This document shows, in pieces, positions 47,665-59,026 of a stretch of 64,000 nucleotides of DNA. The notes under the pieces are model-generated. The model did not search any database, was not told the DNA's origin, and saw only the letters and a list, made by a program, of their open reading frames with translations. Every line of letters begins with the position of its first letter. Positions within the stretch are counted from its first letter, which is position 1. This DNA is from Conoideocrella luteorostrata. Its lineage: Eukaryota; Ascomycota; Sordariomycetes; Hypocreales; Clavicipitaceae. The translations under genes were made by a program, and so were the position numbers. The stretch covers positions 52,060 through 116,059 of the forward strand of contig JASWJB010000120.1 of assembly GCA_032433595.1 (NCBI GenBank). Reading direction: 5' to 3'.

Positions 47665-48186
47665 AGTATTTCATAAATTGTTCGGACTTCTAACATTCAG
47701 CATGTAAGTTACAAAATATATAGTGCGTTTAACATATTTATCCCCCTATGTAACACTCTAATGTTCTATATCAGACGATTTTAGTACACCTGCCAAAAAT
47801 ACTAGAAATTGGGAATAACAGCTCGGAATTTCAGCTCGGAATTTGAATCTGTAGTTTTTCACCAGGTTTAAAATAACATACTTAATACAATATGCAAAGC
47901 GAACAGGTTTAAAAACAGCTCAAGATTCCAAGTATCTTGGCGACTTTTTAAGACTGCATTAGGGTCATATTTCATCTCTCATGACTATGGCCTGTCAAGA
48001 ATGTCAAGAATTATCCGTAGCGCTGATACTGACGTTAATTATTATCCGATGAAGCTCACGAATCTAACTAATTGCTAGCTAGAATGGAATAATGCAAGAG
48101 GTCAAATTTCTCGTCAAATTAGCTAGAACAAGGATAATTCCACTGATAAGATTAAACATAGCTGCACTTTCGTGACATTGCCGGTC
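47665..48186. other. intergenic, AT-rich
   Basis: Gene-free AT-rich spacer between the GMC remnant and the 3' end of the NRPS gene. It includes the tandem pair CAGCTCGGAATTT / CAGCTCGGAATTT at about 47820-47844. Confidence 0.4.
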
Positions 48187-51100
48187 TCATGAGTCCTTGA
48201 TCTCCATCGTCTCGTCGGGATGACTCTCCAGCAACTCCAGTGCCCGCGCAAAGTTATTCAGCATGCTGACAGGGTCACGCAGCCCCAGATACCTCGATGA
48301 CATAAGAAGCAGGGCATCCAGCTTGCTCTCTCTCGGATGCGTCACCAACATCATGGGGAAAACTGCCCAGTGCGAGAGAATTGGTAAATCTTTTCTGCAG
48401 GCAATGCCGTCGCTGATGACTTCAATATTGTGATCAAAGTTTTGATGCAAAACGACTGGATCTACCTCAGTGTCCGCTGGCCAATCTGTGGAGTTTGCTA
48501 CAATATCGTCCCAGCCAAGCGTGTCTGTCGATGCCGTCTCTGCATGCTGTGCCTGGATACCGTTGAGGATCTACCGTCGCGTCCGTCCTTGCGACTGGCG
48601 CACACGCACTGGAATTACATTCATGCATGGCCCGATGATACCGTCATTGCCAGTCCACACATGAAGAAACTGCCCAAAAACGATATCATCGTGTCTCGTT
48701 TCATGCTGCAGGACTTCGAACCATGCCGTCTTGATCATGCTGGCTGGGGTCGCTCCGGCAAGTGGCCGAATCTTGGGCAGCTGCCTCGTGGTCAGAGAAA
48801 GTGTAGCCACATCATCCGCGGCTGCCGCCCGTTGAAACAGAGGGCGTGGCTGGGAGCCTTTCAATATGCCACGCCAGAAATTATATGCTTGAGAGGAACG
48901 CTGTCGAAAGCAGCCTTCCACATGCGTCTTAAATTCTGTCTTCGCTAACAAAGGCACGCCTTGGTAGGCCGCCCACAAGTCTTGGACAAGTGGTCGCAGA
49001 CAAAGGGCATCGTACTGCCCATGGCACAATCGCATGACGAGAACATGGCGTGCCTCTGACGGGATAGTTACCAGAACGAATCCCATTATGGGCTTGCCGA
49101 TGTCGTATTGCTTCTTCAGCTCGCGTAACCCATATTCCTCCACCCAGTGAACGGCAGCATTCCAGCTGTCACACCTCTGCACCGAAAAGGGTAGGTCTAG
49201 TTCATGCAAGACAACCTGGACCAGACGTCCGCGAAAGGAGTGGAAAACTGTTCGTAGAATGGCGTGTCTAACAACTAGCACCTGGCAAGCACGATGCAGT
49301 CGCATCACATCCACCGACCCCGAAACGTGTAATGGGAAGCAATCCACCATTCGGTTTGAAGCATAGGCTGCTTGGAGTTCCAAGGTGGGAAACACATCCT
49401 CAATATCTTCTTTGCGGAGAGATTTGGGGAGGTCACTGATAAAATCCTCTCGAAGCCCCGCAAAGTCATCAGTGCCGAGTTCATGGGGTGTTTCGCACTC
49501 CTTCCTGGCTCGGCTACTTTGTGCAATCTGGGCCAGCGTTGCAGGTTGAAATATTTCTTGCAGTGTTACCAACAGACCGCTCGATCGAGCGCCAGTGATG
49601 AGGTGACGCGCCATAAGCGAGTCTCCTCCGAGATCGATGAATGTGTCGTTCATGCCAACTTCGCCGCAAGGGAGCTGAAGAATTTGCTCGCAGAGGTCTC
49701 GTATAATCGTTTCTTCCTCGGAACGTGGCTCCTTGTAGGCAGTCTTTAATGAAGAGTATTCAAGAAGCGCCCGCCGGCTCAGTCCTGCCGCTGCCTCACG
49801 CATCCTTAGGCGATCGAGCTTGCCCGTGCTTGTTTTTGGCATCACCGCCAACTCGACGTATGCTCCTGGAACCATGAACGACGGCAATACATCACTTAGC
49901 CAAGCGTCCAGCAGCGTTGACTGCTTCTGAAATGTCGGTGTTGGCGTAGCTAGCAGAGGTGCGTCCTTATTGCAGCCTAATGTTTCACGCATCAGGATAA
50001 AGGCAGCAAGCATTGGTGACTCTTTGAGCGCATCCTCCGCTGTACAAACAATATCCACGGTGACGCTTCTGGCGACGGGTAAGAGTCGTCGGATCTGACA
50101 CTCAACCTCGCTCAATTCCACACGCTGGCCTCGAATCTTTATCCTATTTCCCTTGCGCCCGAGAAGCTGAAATGAGCCGTCGGCTGCGTTGCGCCTTGCC
50201 ACATCACCCGTCTTAAAAACGCGGACGTTGACTTGTCGTCCAGCCCCCCTAAACCATTCGGGATTGCTAACAAAAAGTAATTCGCCCTGCCTCTTGTTGT
50301 TGATATATCCTCTAGTTAGACACGGACTCTCGATAACAAGCTCGCCTTCCGCCCCAATCGGGAGGAGCACATTGTGATCCTGTCGATCTACAATCCATGC
50401 ATTGGCATAATACGGCAAGCCGATACTAAATTCGGCATGTTCCTCCGTCTTTTTCGCAATCATCGTTCCCTTGGAGTTTTCAGACTGACCGTAAAGCGAG
50501 TAAAGGTTCAGATGCCTCCATCTAGCCAAGTCTGACGACGACATCTCCTCTCCGACCATGACCATTGTCCGGAGGGATAAAACGCCCGCCGGATCTAGAA
50601 TACGGGCGGCAGAAGGAGTAATAGCAATCCAATTCGCTCTCAGATCTCGGATTGCACCCTCAAGGTCATGTTCAAGTTGGGCTTGCGATGGAATACACAG
50701 GCAGGCCCCATGAGAGAGGGGCGCCAACTGGCCCGTGATGCTGACCACGAACGAGTAAGAAGCAAACAGAAATACGCGAGAGTCGTGCCTGAGATCAACA
50801 CCTGCGCAGTACTCATCAAGACCGCTCATGAAATTGACGTGTTCAATAACAAATCCTTTTGGCTCTCCCGTGCTTCCTGAGGTGAATCCCGCGTACAAGG
50901 CGCTGCCAGGTTTCGCATGGATGTGTGACATCTCGCCCGAAGGCAACCCTGGAAAGTCATCTGTAGAGTGCAAGGTAACCCCAAGGCCTGAGCCTGCTTC
51001 CATGTTCTTTGGCGAGGCAACAGCCGTCGTCACAGCTGCCATTTGACACATAGCCTTCAGGCGTTGAGTTGGCTGTGACGTATCCAGCAGTACAAACGCA

Positions 51101-52209
51101 CATCCCGTCTTGATGAAGCCGAGGATAATGACGGTAGACAGCATCGACTTTTCCAGCAGCAAGCCTACAAATGTGCCTGGATTTATCCTCAACCGCGAGA
51201 GTTCCTCAGCGACGGCAGAGACCTTTTGCTCAAGCTCGGCATATGTAGCACGGCCATCCCAGGACTCAATTGCTATCTTAAGAGGCTGTTCTTTGCAACG
51301 TCTTTCGATTGTCGGCCATACAGTTTCAAGCCGCGGCTCACGCAGCGGAGCTGTGTCCCAGTTCATCAGCTGCTTCTGAACCTCAACACTGATGCCCTGC
51401 AAAGCGGACACCGACACTGACCACGGCTGGGCTATCAGGTGCAAGGCATGCCGAACCTGGTGTAGCATAAAGTAAATCGTCGCAGACGACCACGTAGAGT
51501 CTTTATAGATGGCTCGTAGAGCTACCAGTTCTGATCCATGGAGCACTCCACAGAGAGGTGATATTTTAGGCATGTATGGCGATGTGATCTTGGTGTTGAA
51601 GCGTCCGTGACCATTGCTGCCGGAAGACTTGTGAGTTGCGAGATCTTGTCCATTGCAACCTGCGCAGAGTCGTTTCGTTGAAGATGAATTTTGATGGTAC
51701 TGCCAGTGAAGGCCTGGTCGACTCCGGCGCCCTGGTTGCGAACATGAAGAAGGTCAAAACTGACACTGTTTGATCCAGTGTAACAGCCAAGCACAGCAGA
51801 CCATGCCAGTTGAAGAGCTATTGGCAGAGAGAATGCGGCTTCTGGGTTGATTTCTATCGCCAATACCTGCTGCATTTGTCCATCACCGACACATTCCGGC
51901 GTCAATGCCATGTCGTCAAGCTTTTTGGCCATGGATATGACCGCAACTGGAAGAAGATCCGCCTGACACAGACGTGTATATTTTATTTGCAGCTTGAGAA
52001 GTAATCGATCAATCGGTGACAAGCAGAGATTATTTTTAGAAGATTACACTGGCCCTTACCAGCTTCTCTGTGAAGCGACGGGGTAAGTCAAATACTTGGT
52101 TTAAGACAGGAGCCAAGGGAGAAACGCTCTCTCTGAGCCACCCCAACGCGCTACTGCCGCCACAGGCTAGTACGTGCAGGTTGCAGGTAAGCTGCTGCGC
52201 AGCACTCAT
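48187..52209 (-). pseudogene. single-module NRPS (partial C-A-T-C), frame-broken
   Basis: A nonribosomal peptide synthetase carrying the C-terminal half of a condensation domain, an adenylation domain, a carrier domain and a terminal C domain. The proposed start is 52209; exon 1 (52209-52060) joins at 51992 across a 67-nt intron. The frame is lost near 51528-51535, inside the first C fragment (VECSMDQ then ELVALRAIY, offset one base). The A domain has A3 (FTSGSTGEPKG), TGDVARRN and STGKLDR, but SFVVS replaces the SFD(V/A)S motif whose Asp binds the alpha-amino group. The T domain (DLGGDSLMARH) is intact. The last C domain has CHGQYDA instead of the usual SHAQYDG, and an in-frame TAG at 48571-48573 cuts off its final ~128 residues, which stay open to 48187. 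Probably a recent pseudogene, unless both breaks are sequence errors. Confidence 0.82.
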
Positions 52210-52413
52210 AACTCATTGTCTTAGTTACTGCAAGTGATAGTCGTATCGTAGCATCCAACAGGTGTTTCTTTCCCGAGGTTATCTAGAAACGAGACTGGGG
52301 TCGTGAAACCTTCCTGCAAGCCAACTATGAGCTGACGTCAGGATGAGAACCGTCAATCAAAGTATGACCCTCAGGTCCACAGCGAAAGGGGCCCAAGGAT
52401 TTGTACTCCGTAC

Positions 52414-52901
52414 GGGTCGGCTTATGCCGCACCCAACCTAACCTAACATAAATGGCACCCGACTTCTGGCTGGGGCATTAGGGAATCCGACATCGGGTTT
52501 ACTAGCTTATATAGGCTGTGATGAAGGATTGGCTTGACTCTTCGACCCACGCTGTGACGTATCATGTGACAGGAGGGCTGCACATATCACACGCATTAGC
52601 TGGAATAGCTTTATTGCAAGAAGAATTCGCCGGAAGACGTATGAAATGTTAATGCCTGTAGATATATCCAGTTGTGCTTGCCCAAGAAAGGCTGTGAATA
52701 GCCTCATTTTCTTTGCTATGCGTAAGCGCGTACTACGTTTGGTAGCAGGGGATTAGGCTCTGCCTCCTCAAGAGTGGCTTTAACTAATTTTACCAAGTTT
52801 CTATTATTTTACTATACAGCGCCGGTAACGGCAGTGCCTAGCCACTCTAGCCAGAAGTCGGGTGCCATCTACGCGACGTTGAATGCCGGATAAGCCGACC
52901 C
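52414..52901. mobile_element. MITE-like element with ~55-bp terminal inverted repeats
   Basis: The left end (GGGTCGGCTTATGCCG...GGCACCCGACTTCTGGCT, 52414-52473) is matched in reverse complement by the right end (about 52848-52901). Identity is perfect over the outer 12 bp and the inner 18 bp, with a diverged middle. The ~490-bp unit has no coding capacity, the size and form of a MITE. No clear target duplication is visible. Confidence 0.7.
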
Positions 52902-53079
52902 TTTGTTCATGGACTAGACGCGGCCCGCGGTGCGACCTCGACCGGAGCTGAGAGCCCGCAAGCTCCCCAAGTTGCTGAGACATTTTTTTTACCCGTACTG
53001 CACACGCCAGGAGCAATCCATGCACAACGGGCAAGGGAGACATGTGATGTTTTCATGAAATAATTTCTAGTTGAGGTTT

Positions 53080-53739
53080 TCAATTATAACGCGAAATGGT
53101 CCAAAAAGCTATCATATAGGCGGAAGCCATCGCAAATGCGAGCCCAAGGACGAACCGGAGAATATTCCTGTCAGCGCGCGCAATGCGTTCACGGAAGAGG
53201 TTCTTGTAGCTGCGTCCTGTGTTTAACTTGGGAAAGGACCGATTTGGTACTGGCTGGTTGAGAAATTGGCAGAGCGGCTCCCATCCATCTTGGATATCCC
53301 ACTCCAGGAGCCGCTCCGGGGGAACAGACGCTATGATGGCGCGAGCATGCTCTTTCAAGACCACACGTGAATTCCTCTCAAAGTCCCCTCTGTAAAACAT
53401 AGCCCAAGTGCCGCGCATGAAGCTCTCCTGAACCCAGAATAGCTCGGAGCAAAACCAGCTTCGAAGCCAAAACATCCAGCTTCGATGCAGTGGCATGAGT
53501 GTCTGCATGACGCTCTTGTGCCACGCACCCACGTCCCCTCGGACATTGAGGATGATCTTAGCCTCCGGATACGCGGCGATGAGATCTAAAGCAAAGGCTG
53601 CAGCTGCATGATCGGTGATGGCGGCACAATGGCCAATGACTTGGTCAAAGTCAGATGCCGTCAGGCTTCCCCGGCCCTGCTTCTCGCGCTTCAGCTTGAG
53701 CTTATGCCAAAGGATGTCATCTTCGTGGAGGATGTTTGT
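53080..53739 (-). pseudogene. sulfotransferase-like P-loop protein, 5'-truncated
   Basis: The C-terminal two-thirds of a fungal sulfotransferase-family protein of unknown substrate: AITDHAAAAFALDLIAAYPE, KIILNVRGDVGAWHKSV, ERLLEWDIQDGWEPLCQFLN and PVPNRSFPKLNTG, ending in a hydrophobic tail (ILRFVLGLAFAMASAYM). The frame is open from 53739 to the stop at 53080. The N-terminal part with the P-loop is missing: a TAA bounds the frame upstream, the DNA beyond looks non-coding, and there is no suitable splice acceptor or ATG. It therefore looks cut off at its 5' end and non-functional. Confidence 0.72.
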
Positions 53740-54733
53740 TTAAGGGGAATAAATACACGAATGACCACGTATTTTTTTCTTTGGGCACCGTCTTGGCCGA
53801 ACATTGTTATGGAAGGAAAAATCTGGTTCAGTACGGGTCAGTTAGCATACTCAACACGGAACGGTGGCCGACTACGGAGAGTCAGCGACTGCAGAGATTA
53901 GCATCATTAGTCGGCAGGGAGCGATGCTGAACCCCTGCCTGATCCTTGCAAGCCGTCTGCCCGTAACGTCGCATTTTATGCGGAGTAAATAGGTATAATA
54001 CAACACCAAACTCAGCGTTTTGTGCATTATATCACTTTTTGTTTCACTTTTATGTGACAACTAATTACTCAGTATACACATTTTGTTTAAGACAAGCGGA
54101 CGAAGCGTCCCGAGGATCCCCACCAGCTTATCAGCATCTTGGAAAATGCCACTCGGCTACCCTCCTCCCTCCCCATTGAATCTGCCTTTTTACACAGTAG
54201 GCATACAGTAGTCCCTTTCTCGCATTGCTACACAGAGAAAATGCTGTCCAAAATTCTCCCAGCTGCCCGCTCCACATGCAGAGCCATTGGGGCAATGACA
54301 TCGGTCCGAGTGTTCACAATTGGCGGGGCGAAGACTCCCATGTCCGATATGCGACTTTCCAGGAACCACACGACGGAGCAGCTGGAGGAGCTGGACTCCA
54401 TGAGAAAAGATGATTGCAGATAACTCCTGAACTGTTCAACCGAAACTACTCTACTTATACGCATTTAACAGATGGATACGGGAAAGAAACTAGCCAGGGA
54501 GCAGTCACATAGGATTCACGCCTTCTCCTGGTGAGATGAAAAGTTTAGAATAACTAACTGGAGAGTAACCGACTGAAACTAACTCAAAATATGTTACCGT
54601 ATATATTTAAAGAAACTTTTTCGGGACAAAATAGCAATTCAATGAAATGAACAGCAGGGAGCTGCGAGAAAAGTGCACACCCCGAAGCCGGCCAAAAGAA
54701 CGAGAGCAAAACCAGTCAATATGGTACCTATAT
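53740..54733. other. intergenic
   Basis: AT-rich near 53985-54085. It holds only the doubtful short ORF at 54241-54423. Confidence 0.4.
54241..54423 (+). CDS. possible small protein with mitochondrial-like N-terminus
   Basis: A 60-residue ORF beginning MLSKILPAARSTCRAIGAM, positively charged and amphipathic like a mitochondrial presequence, and ending in a charged tail. No homologous family is recognised and no downstream exon was found. It may be the start of a lost gene or chance. Confidence 0.18.
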   Translation: MLSKILPAARSTCRAIGAMTSVRVFTIGGAKTPMSDMRLSRNHTTEQLEELDSMRKDDCR

Positions 54734-55876
54734 CTAGTCATCTTCTTCCCAGAACACCTGAGCCGGGAGCCAATCATCTGGATACACTCGACATCGGCCC
54801 TCAATCGAGCTAAGCAGGGCATGGTCCTCGGCCGTCAGCTCCCAACCCAATGCTTCATAGTTGGCGGTGATTCTCTCCGGGCTCACACTCTTGGGGATAA
54901 CGCTGGTGCCTCTCTGCAATCCCCATTGGATCCTTCGTACCTACTAGTGAGTGGATGCCGCTCGCTGAAGACAGGACGGGGGCTGCTTACAAAATCTGCT
55001 GGGACGTCTTATCCGTTCGTGTGCAGAGGTCAGCCATGACAGAATGGTCATGAAGCTCTGGCAGTCCAAATGCAAGCGGCGAGTACGCTGTACAATGAAT
55101 GCCGTTTTTCTTGCAAAATGATATCAGCTCCTTCGATGGGTAGTACGGGTGAAGCTTAGCGTAGGCGTGTTAGTTTCTTGCACGGTAGCCCAAGGCTAAT
55201 TAATGAGTTAGCACGCGCCTTAGCTTACCTCGATTTGATTCACTGCTGGCACAATGGTGCACGTCGGATGAGAGATAAGCTTTTGCAGCACGGCCTGCCT
55301 CAATCTCCTTCTGCATGTCCTGCCTGCCCTATCTTAGTTACAATTTGTTCTTGGGAAAAGGCGATTATGTAGCTTACCATGTCATGGTAAAGTCCCGATC
55401 GGGCTGGGCCTTTTTGGTATTATCGGGATCGACGGGTGAGGGCCAATGCTGCTCGCTTTATGAGTATCAGATAGCTATTGTCGCGCTGCCAGATAATAGC
55501 TTCCGTCCTTACCATGAGAAGAAGGTCCACGTACTCCATGCCGAACCTGGACAGTGAAGTGCTGACAGATTCTGCGACTCGGTGATGCCAGGAGTTGTCA
55601 AGCTTTGTCGTGATAACCCTCGTTGTTGTACCTATAGGCGGTATCAATGTGCCGGTAGCCCACCTCAAGCGCCTTCTTAACAGCTTCATACGTTTCCTTT
55701 GGTTTTTTGGGCTTCCGAGTTCCGAATCCGAGTCCTGGCATCGCATACTCATTGTTGAGCAGAAAGGTCTTCTGCGTCACACTATTGAATTTCGGGACCG
55801 ACTGGTCAGAGTCATAACCATTGTCAGCAGCAGCGGCAGGAGCAGCAGCAAATTCAGCATGGCCATTGCTCGGCAT
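54734..55876 (-). pseudogene. aldo-keto reductase with two internal deletions
   Basis: An NADPH-dependent aldo-keto reductase gene. The N-terminus from the ATG at 55876 leads to FLLNNEYAMPGLGFGTR and GYRHIDTAYRYNNE (catalytic Asp and Tyr region). Then come TTKLDNSWHHRVAES, YVDLLLM, an intron, HWPSPVDPDNTKK (catalytic His), an intron, PTCTIVPAVNQIE, an intron, LHPYYPSKELISFC, and RGTSVIPKSVSPERITANYE near the end (54734). Two conserved blocks are missing: about 20 residues between YNNE and VITTK, and about 15-20 residues between the DMQK helix and LQKLISHP, where the family has its VSNF-type motif. Each loss also shifts the frame. The remaining introns and motifs are well preserved, suggesting recent loss. 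Confidence 0.78.
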
Positions 55877-56034
55877 AGTAACCAAGTGGCTGTTGTTGAA
55901 GTGCCTTTCGTCTCTGTCCAAAGTCTTCGTGGTGCCATTTTGGCGGCCGACATCTTGATGAGGTTGCGCGACTTGTTCCAAAGTCTGTGAAGCAAATGAC
56001 AAGCGAATTGCTTCGGTCGTGAGAAAAATGTCCT

Positions 56035-57015
56035 TTACTTGTGAAATAGAGTAGAGAATGTATTATCATTATTTCCAAAAATGTATTCACAAAACTCTTG
56101 GCATATCTTCATAATAACATCCTGCTTCAGAGACTGAAAGCCCATCTGGTAGGTCTGGCGGCCGCCGACATCATAATGGGTTATCTCCTTGCTTTTCAGA
56201 TGTAGCGAACCAAGAGTTCCGCGGACGACAAGCCATTCTTCTTTTTCGAGGGCGACCTCGGAAACGTACAAATGGCCTACGAGTTCAGACTTTTGCCAGG
56301 TCATAAAGACGTGGGACTCACGGTCTCGAGTACAGGGCTGGTCATCGCTCAAGCAACGCGCAAAGACGCTAGAAGGGCGCCCGAAAAGCCAAACGAGTAT
56401 ATCAAGCATGTGTACTCCTAGGTCGTCCTATAAATAATATCATTTTTCATAAGAAATCTTTCGATAAGCGAAATGAGAAGGTTGTCTTACAAATGTGCCA
56501 ACATTGTCCCGAACCCGCCACCCATACTGTGGCGGATCATATTTACCGGCTATTGTCGCCCGCACCGACAGTGGCTTCCCAATCTCGGGAAGGAGATGGC
56601 GGAAGTGGACGTACCTAGGCTGCCATCTTCTCTGGAATGTCACGCCAATCTTGGTCTGCGCAGAGCACAGCTGGTGGAATTCGTCGACGGTGGTAGCGAT
56701 TGGCTTCTCCTTTAAACAAGACACGCCGACGGCCTCCAGCTGTTTAATGATGGGGAGATGATACCTGTTGGGTACACAGACAATGGCAAAGTCGGGGAAA
56801 TGATGCTCGAGCAGCCGCTCGAGCTTCATGTAGGCGGGAGTTTCCGCGTGTCGCAAGGCAAAGCCGTCTATTACAGCTGCGTTGCTATCACAAACTGCAC
56901 AAACTGAAACTTTGGGCATGTTTTGGAGGCTCTCGAACCAAGTATTTTGGCCCAGCGAGCCCAAGCCGATGATGGCGACGCAATAGCGGTTTTGTGCGAC
57001 CATTTTTGTGCGCAT
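56035..57015 (-). CDS. Gfo/Idh/MocA-family NAD(P)-dependent oxidoreductase
   Basis: A dehydrogenase of the glucose-fructose oxidoreductase / inositol dehydrogenase family. Exon 1 (57015-56491) and exon 2 (56427-56035) join in frame across a 63-nt intron to about 305 residues. The Rossmann motif VAIIGLGSLGQ opens the protein, followed by VCDSN, PDFAIVCVPNRYH and the EKP motif (LKEKPIATT) with the usual catalytic Lys, then DLGVHMLDILVWLFG at the substrate side. The ATG at 57015 is the first in frame and lies just before the Rossmann strand; 57003 is also possible. It is a little short for the family (usually 330-370 residues), and the 3' end could extend through an unseen intron. It lies 158 bp upstream of the aldo-keto reductase pseudogene on the same strand. 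Substrate unknown. Confidence 0.82.
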
Positions 57016-58819
57016 TGTGATGATTTCAGGGTTTTGAATTTTTCTTGGTCGCTTTAAGGCGAGAAAGACAGCTTTTAGTCTGAGCAAGATGCAATATTAC
57101 GACTGTGGTAGTGTGTCTCGGTATCCGATACACCGTGCTACATGGCCCCGGTGCTTGCGCGGATCGGGAGTCAGTGAGGAAACACAAAACCAACCAATAG
57201 GGACAGCCTGACTTCTAAACAAAGCCTGAAAGGCAAAAACCGCTATGAAACATAATTGCGTAACTGTTTTCCTCAATAAAACCCGCATCTGAGAGTGGTA
57301 AGAGTGATCGAAAACACGTCACCAACACTTGTCCCCATTTCTCATGCGCGGTTCCCAGCCCCTCGCCCCTGTCATCGAGCGAACACTCGGCGTCGCGGTA
57401 TCGCTGCGGCACATGCACCCTCCACGGCACGACGGGGCTTGCGACCCATGGGAAAAGTCCGACAGGTAGTGGGGGACATGATGAACGGCGCGTGTTCTTT
57501 TGTGACGGCCATCTTGCCCTGCTGGCCAGCGGCGTTGAGTAGTTGCTGATGCTCGTCGCAGCAGGACTGATACTTTCGCCGTAGCTCGTCCATCTCGCAT
57601 TCGATCCATTCGCTCACGGGCGGTGCAACATCCCAACACGGTTCATGCTCACAGCCGCAGGAATGAAAAGTACCCCCCGCTCCCTCTAGAGACAGCCTGT
57701 TGTTGCTCCGGTAGGCTGAGCATCTTCACTAAAAGGTTTGAGGCCGTGCGTGGATAGGTAATGAGCAGCAGTGGCTTCTTTTCTGCTTTGGTTGCCGGCA
57801 TGAATCCTCTCTCTTGTGATCTTTACAAGGTGCAAGGTGGAAGAGATGGCCGAGATGGGGGACGCGCAGCTTTGATAGGAAATGAGCAACAGCCCTGACT
57901 ACTTATGGAGCCCAAGCATATAATGCGCACAGTTTAATATATCACCTTAAGTAAAACTTTAAGCTCGTTGCTATACTTTGTGCAGTAATTCGGGAGCACT
58001 CTAAATATTCCTCACGAACAGTTGTTGTTGGGGGCATGATTATCATTTTGCCCCCAAGACGACCTCTTTGTTGGCGGTCGCCTCTTAGCACGAAGGTAGG
58101 CTGCCACAAGCAAAACCTTGCCGAAGCTGCGCCCTCCTTCGTAGAATCTAATTGCCAGACGTGAATCTGGCACCTACCTACTTTGGCTGGCGGTATCTGG
58201 CGTAAATGAAGTGGCCCCGACGCTTTGGGTAAAGACAAGGCCCACAGGAAATTGTGCAAAAAAAAAGTATAAGGCAGTAATTGACAGGTGGTCTCCGGAG
58301 TATGTAACCCTCAAACTGGGGCATCCACGGCATCATTGTTACGTCGTTTGCCTTGCCTAATAATAGAGCTTGCCACTAATGGCATTAGTCGCAAGGAAGT
58401 ATGCTAACTAAGCTTGAAATCCCACTTCCAAAAAAAAATTCGCCCCGTATGTTCGCATACAGACCTTGTCTAATTAGAGATAGTTTTGGAAAGTTTTTCT
58501 TAGCTGTTTTAGGGTTCTGGTAAATTATTATACGAGTAATTTCTGACAATTATAACAATATTCAGGTCTATATAAATGCATTGGCAAGCATCTTGCATGG
58601 CGAATTATGACATGTACAATCGTCTGAGTGGTTCGGAAGTATGGGTTCCATTTAGCACCAGGTTACGATGGACGCAATATGGAGGGCGACAAGGCGGACA
58701 AATTCTAACCCTTTCCCGGATGTGTGCCGCTAAATTTTGAGCTTAGAGATTGATTTATAGTTCGCGCACCCAGTAGTTACCTCTGGGCCGAGCGTGCATG
58801 ACACTTAAATGCAGGTGTT
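57016..58819. other. intergenic
   Basis: No supported gene. A minus-strand ORF at 57372-57617 contains a helix-like stretch (CEMDELRRKYQSCCDEHQQ) but has no start context, partner exon or recognisable family. Confidence 0.35.
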
Positions 58820-59026
58820 TGTGGGTTGCACAGGAATGCTGTGCAAGTTGATCTAGATCAAATGCATCAAAATACAATATATTCAATAATAATCTCTGTC
58901 TATCTAAGAGGGGTGAAACAAGTCAGGATACGAGGCTTAAGATGCTTGTATAAATAGGGTGGCCGAAAGGTGGCCACGTGGCTCGCTCCGTGCTCTTATT
59001 GTGTGCTTGGCGGCAAGATTCCAACA
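58820..59026 (-). mobile_element. solo LTR, 207 bp, with 5-bp target duplication
   Basis: The reverse-strand copy of the LTR at 15929. On the minus strand it starts TGTTGGAATCTTGCCGCC and ends GCAACCCACA. GTGTT flanks both sides (58815-58819 and 59027-59031). The two copies share their termini and several internal blocks but are diverged, so the insertions are not very recent. Confidence 0.86.

Noticed and set aside
48568..48595. Intron removing the TAG in the NRPS last C domain
   Set aside because: The only GT...AG pair around the stop encloses about two dozen bases, too short to be an intron; a nonsense change is simpler.
57372..57617. Minus-strand ORF with a coiled-coil-like stretch, possible bZIP fragment
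   Set aside because: No basic region, no partner exon and an overlapping ORF on the other strand; not supported.
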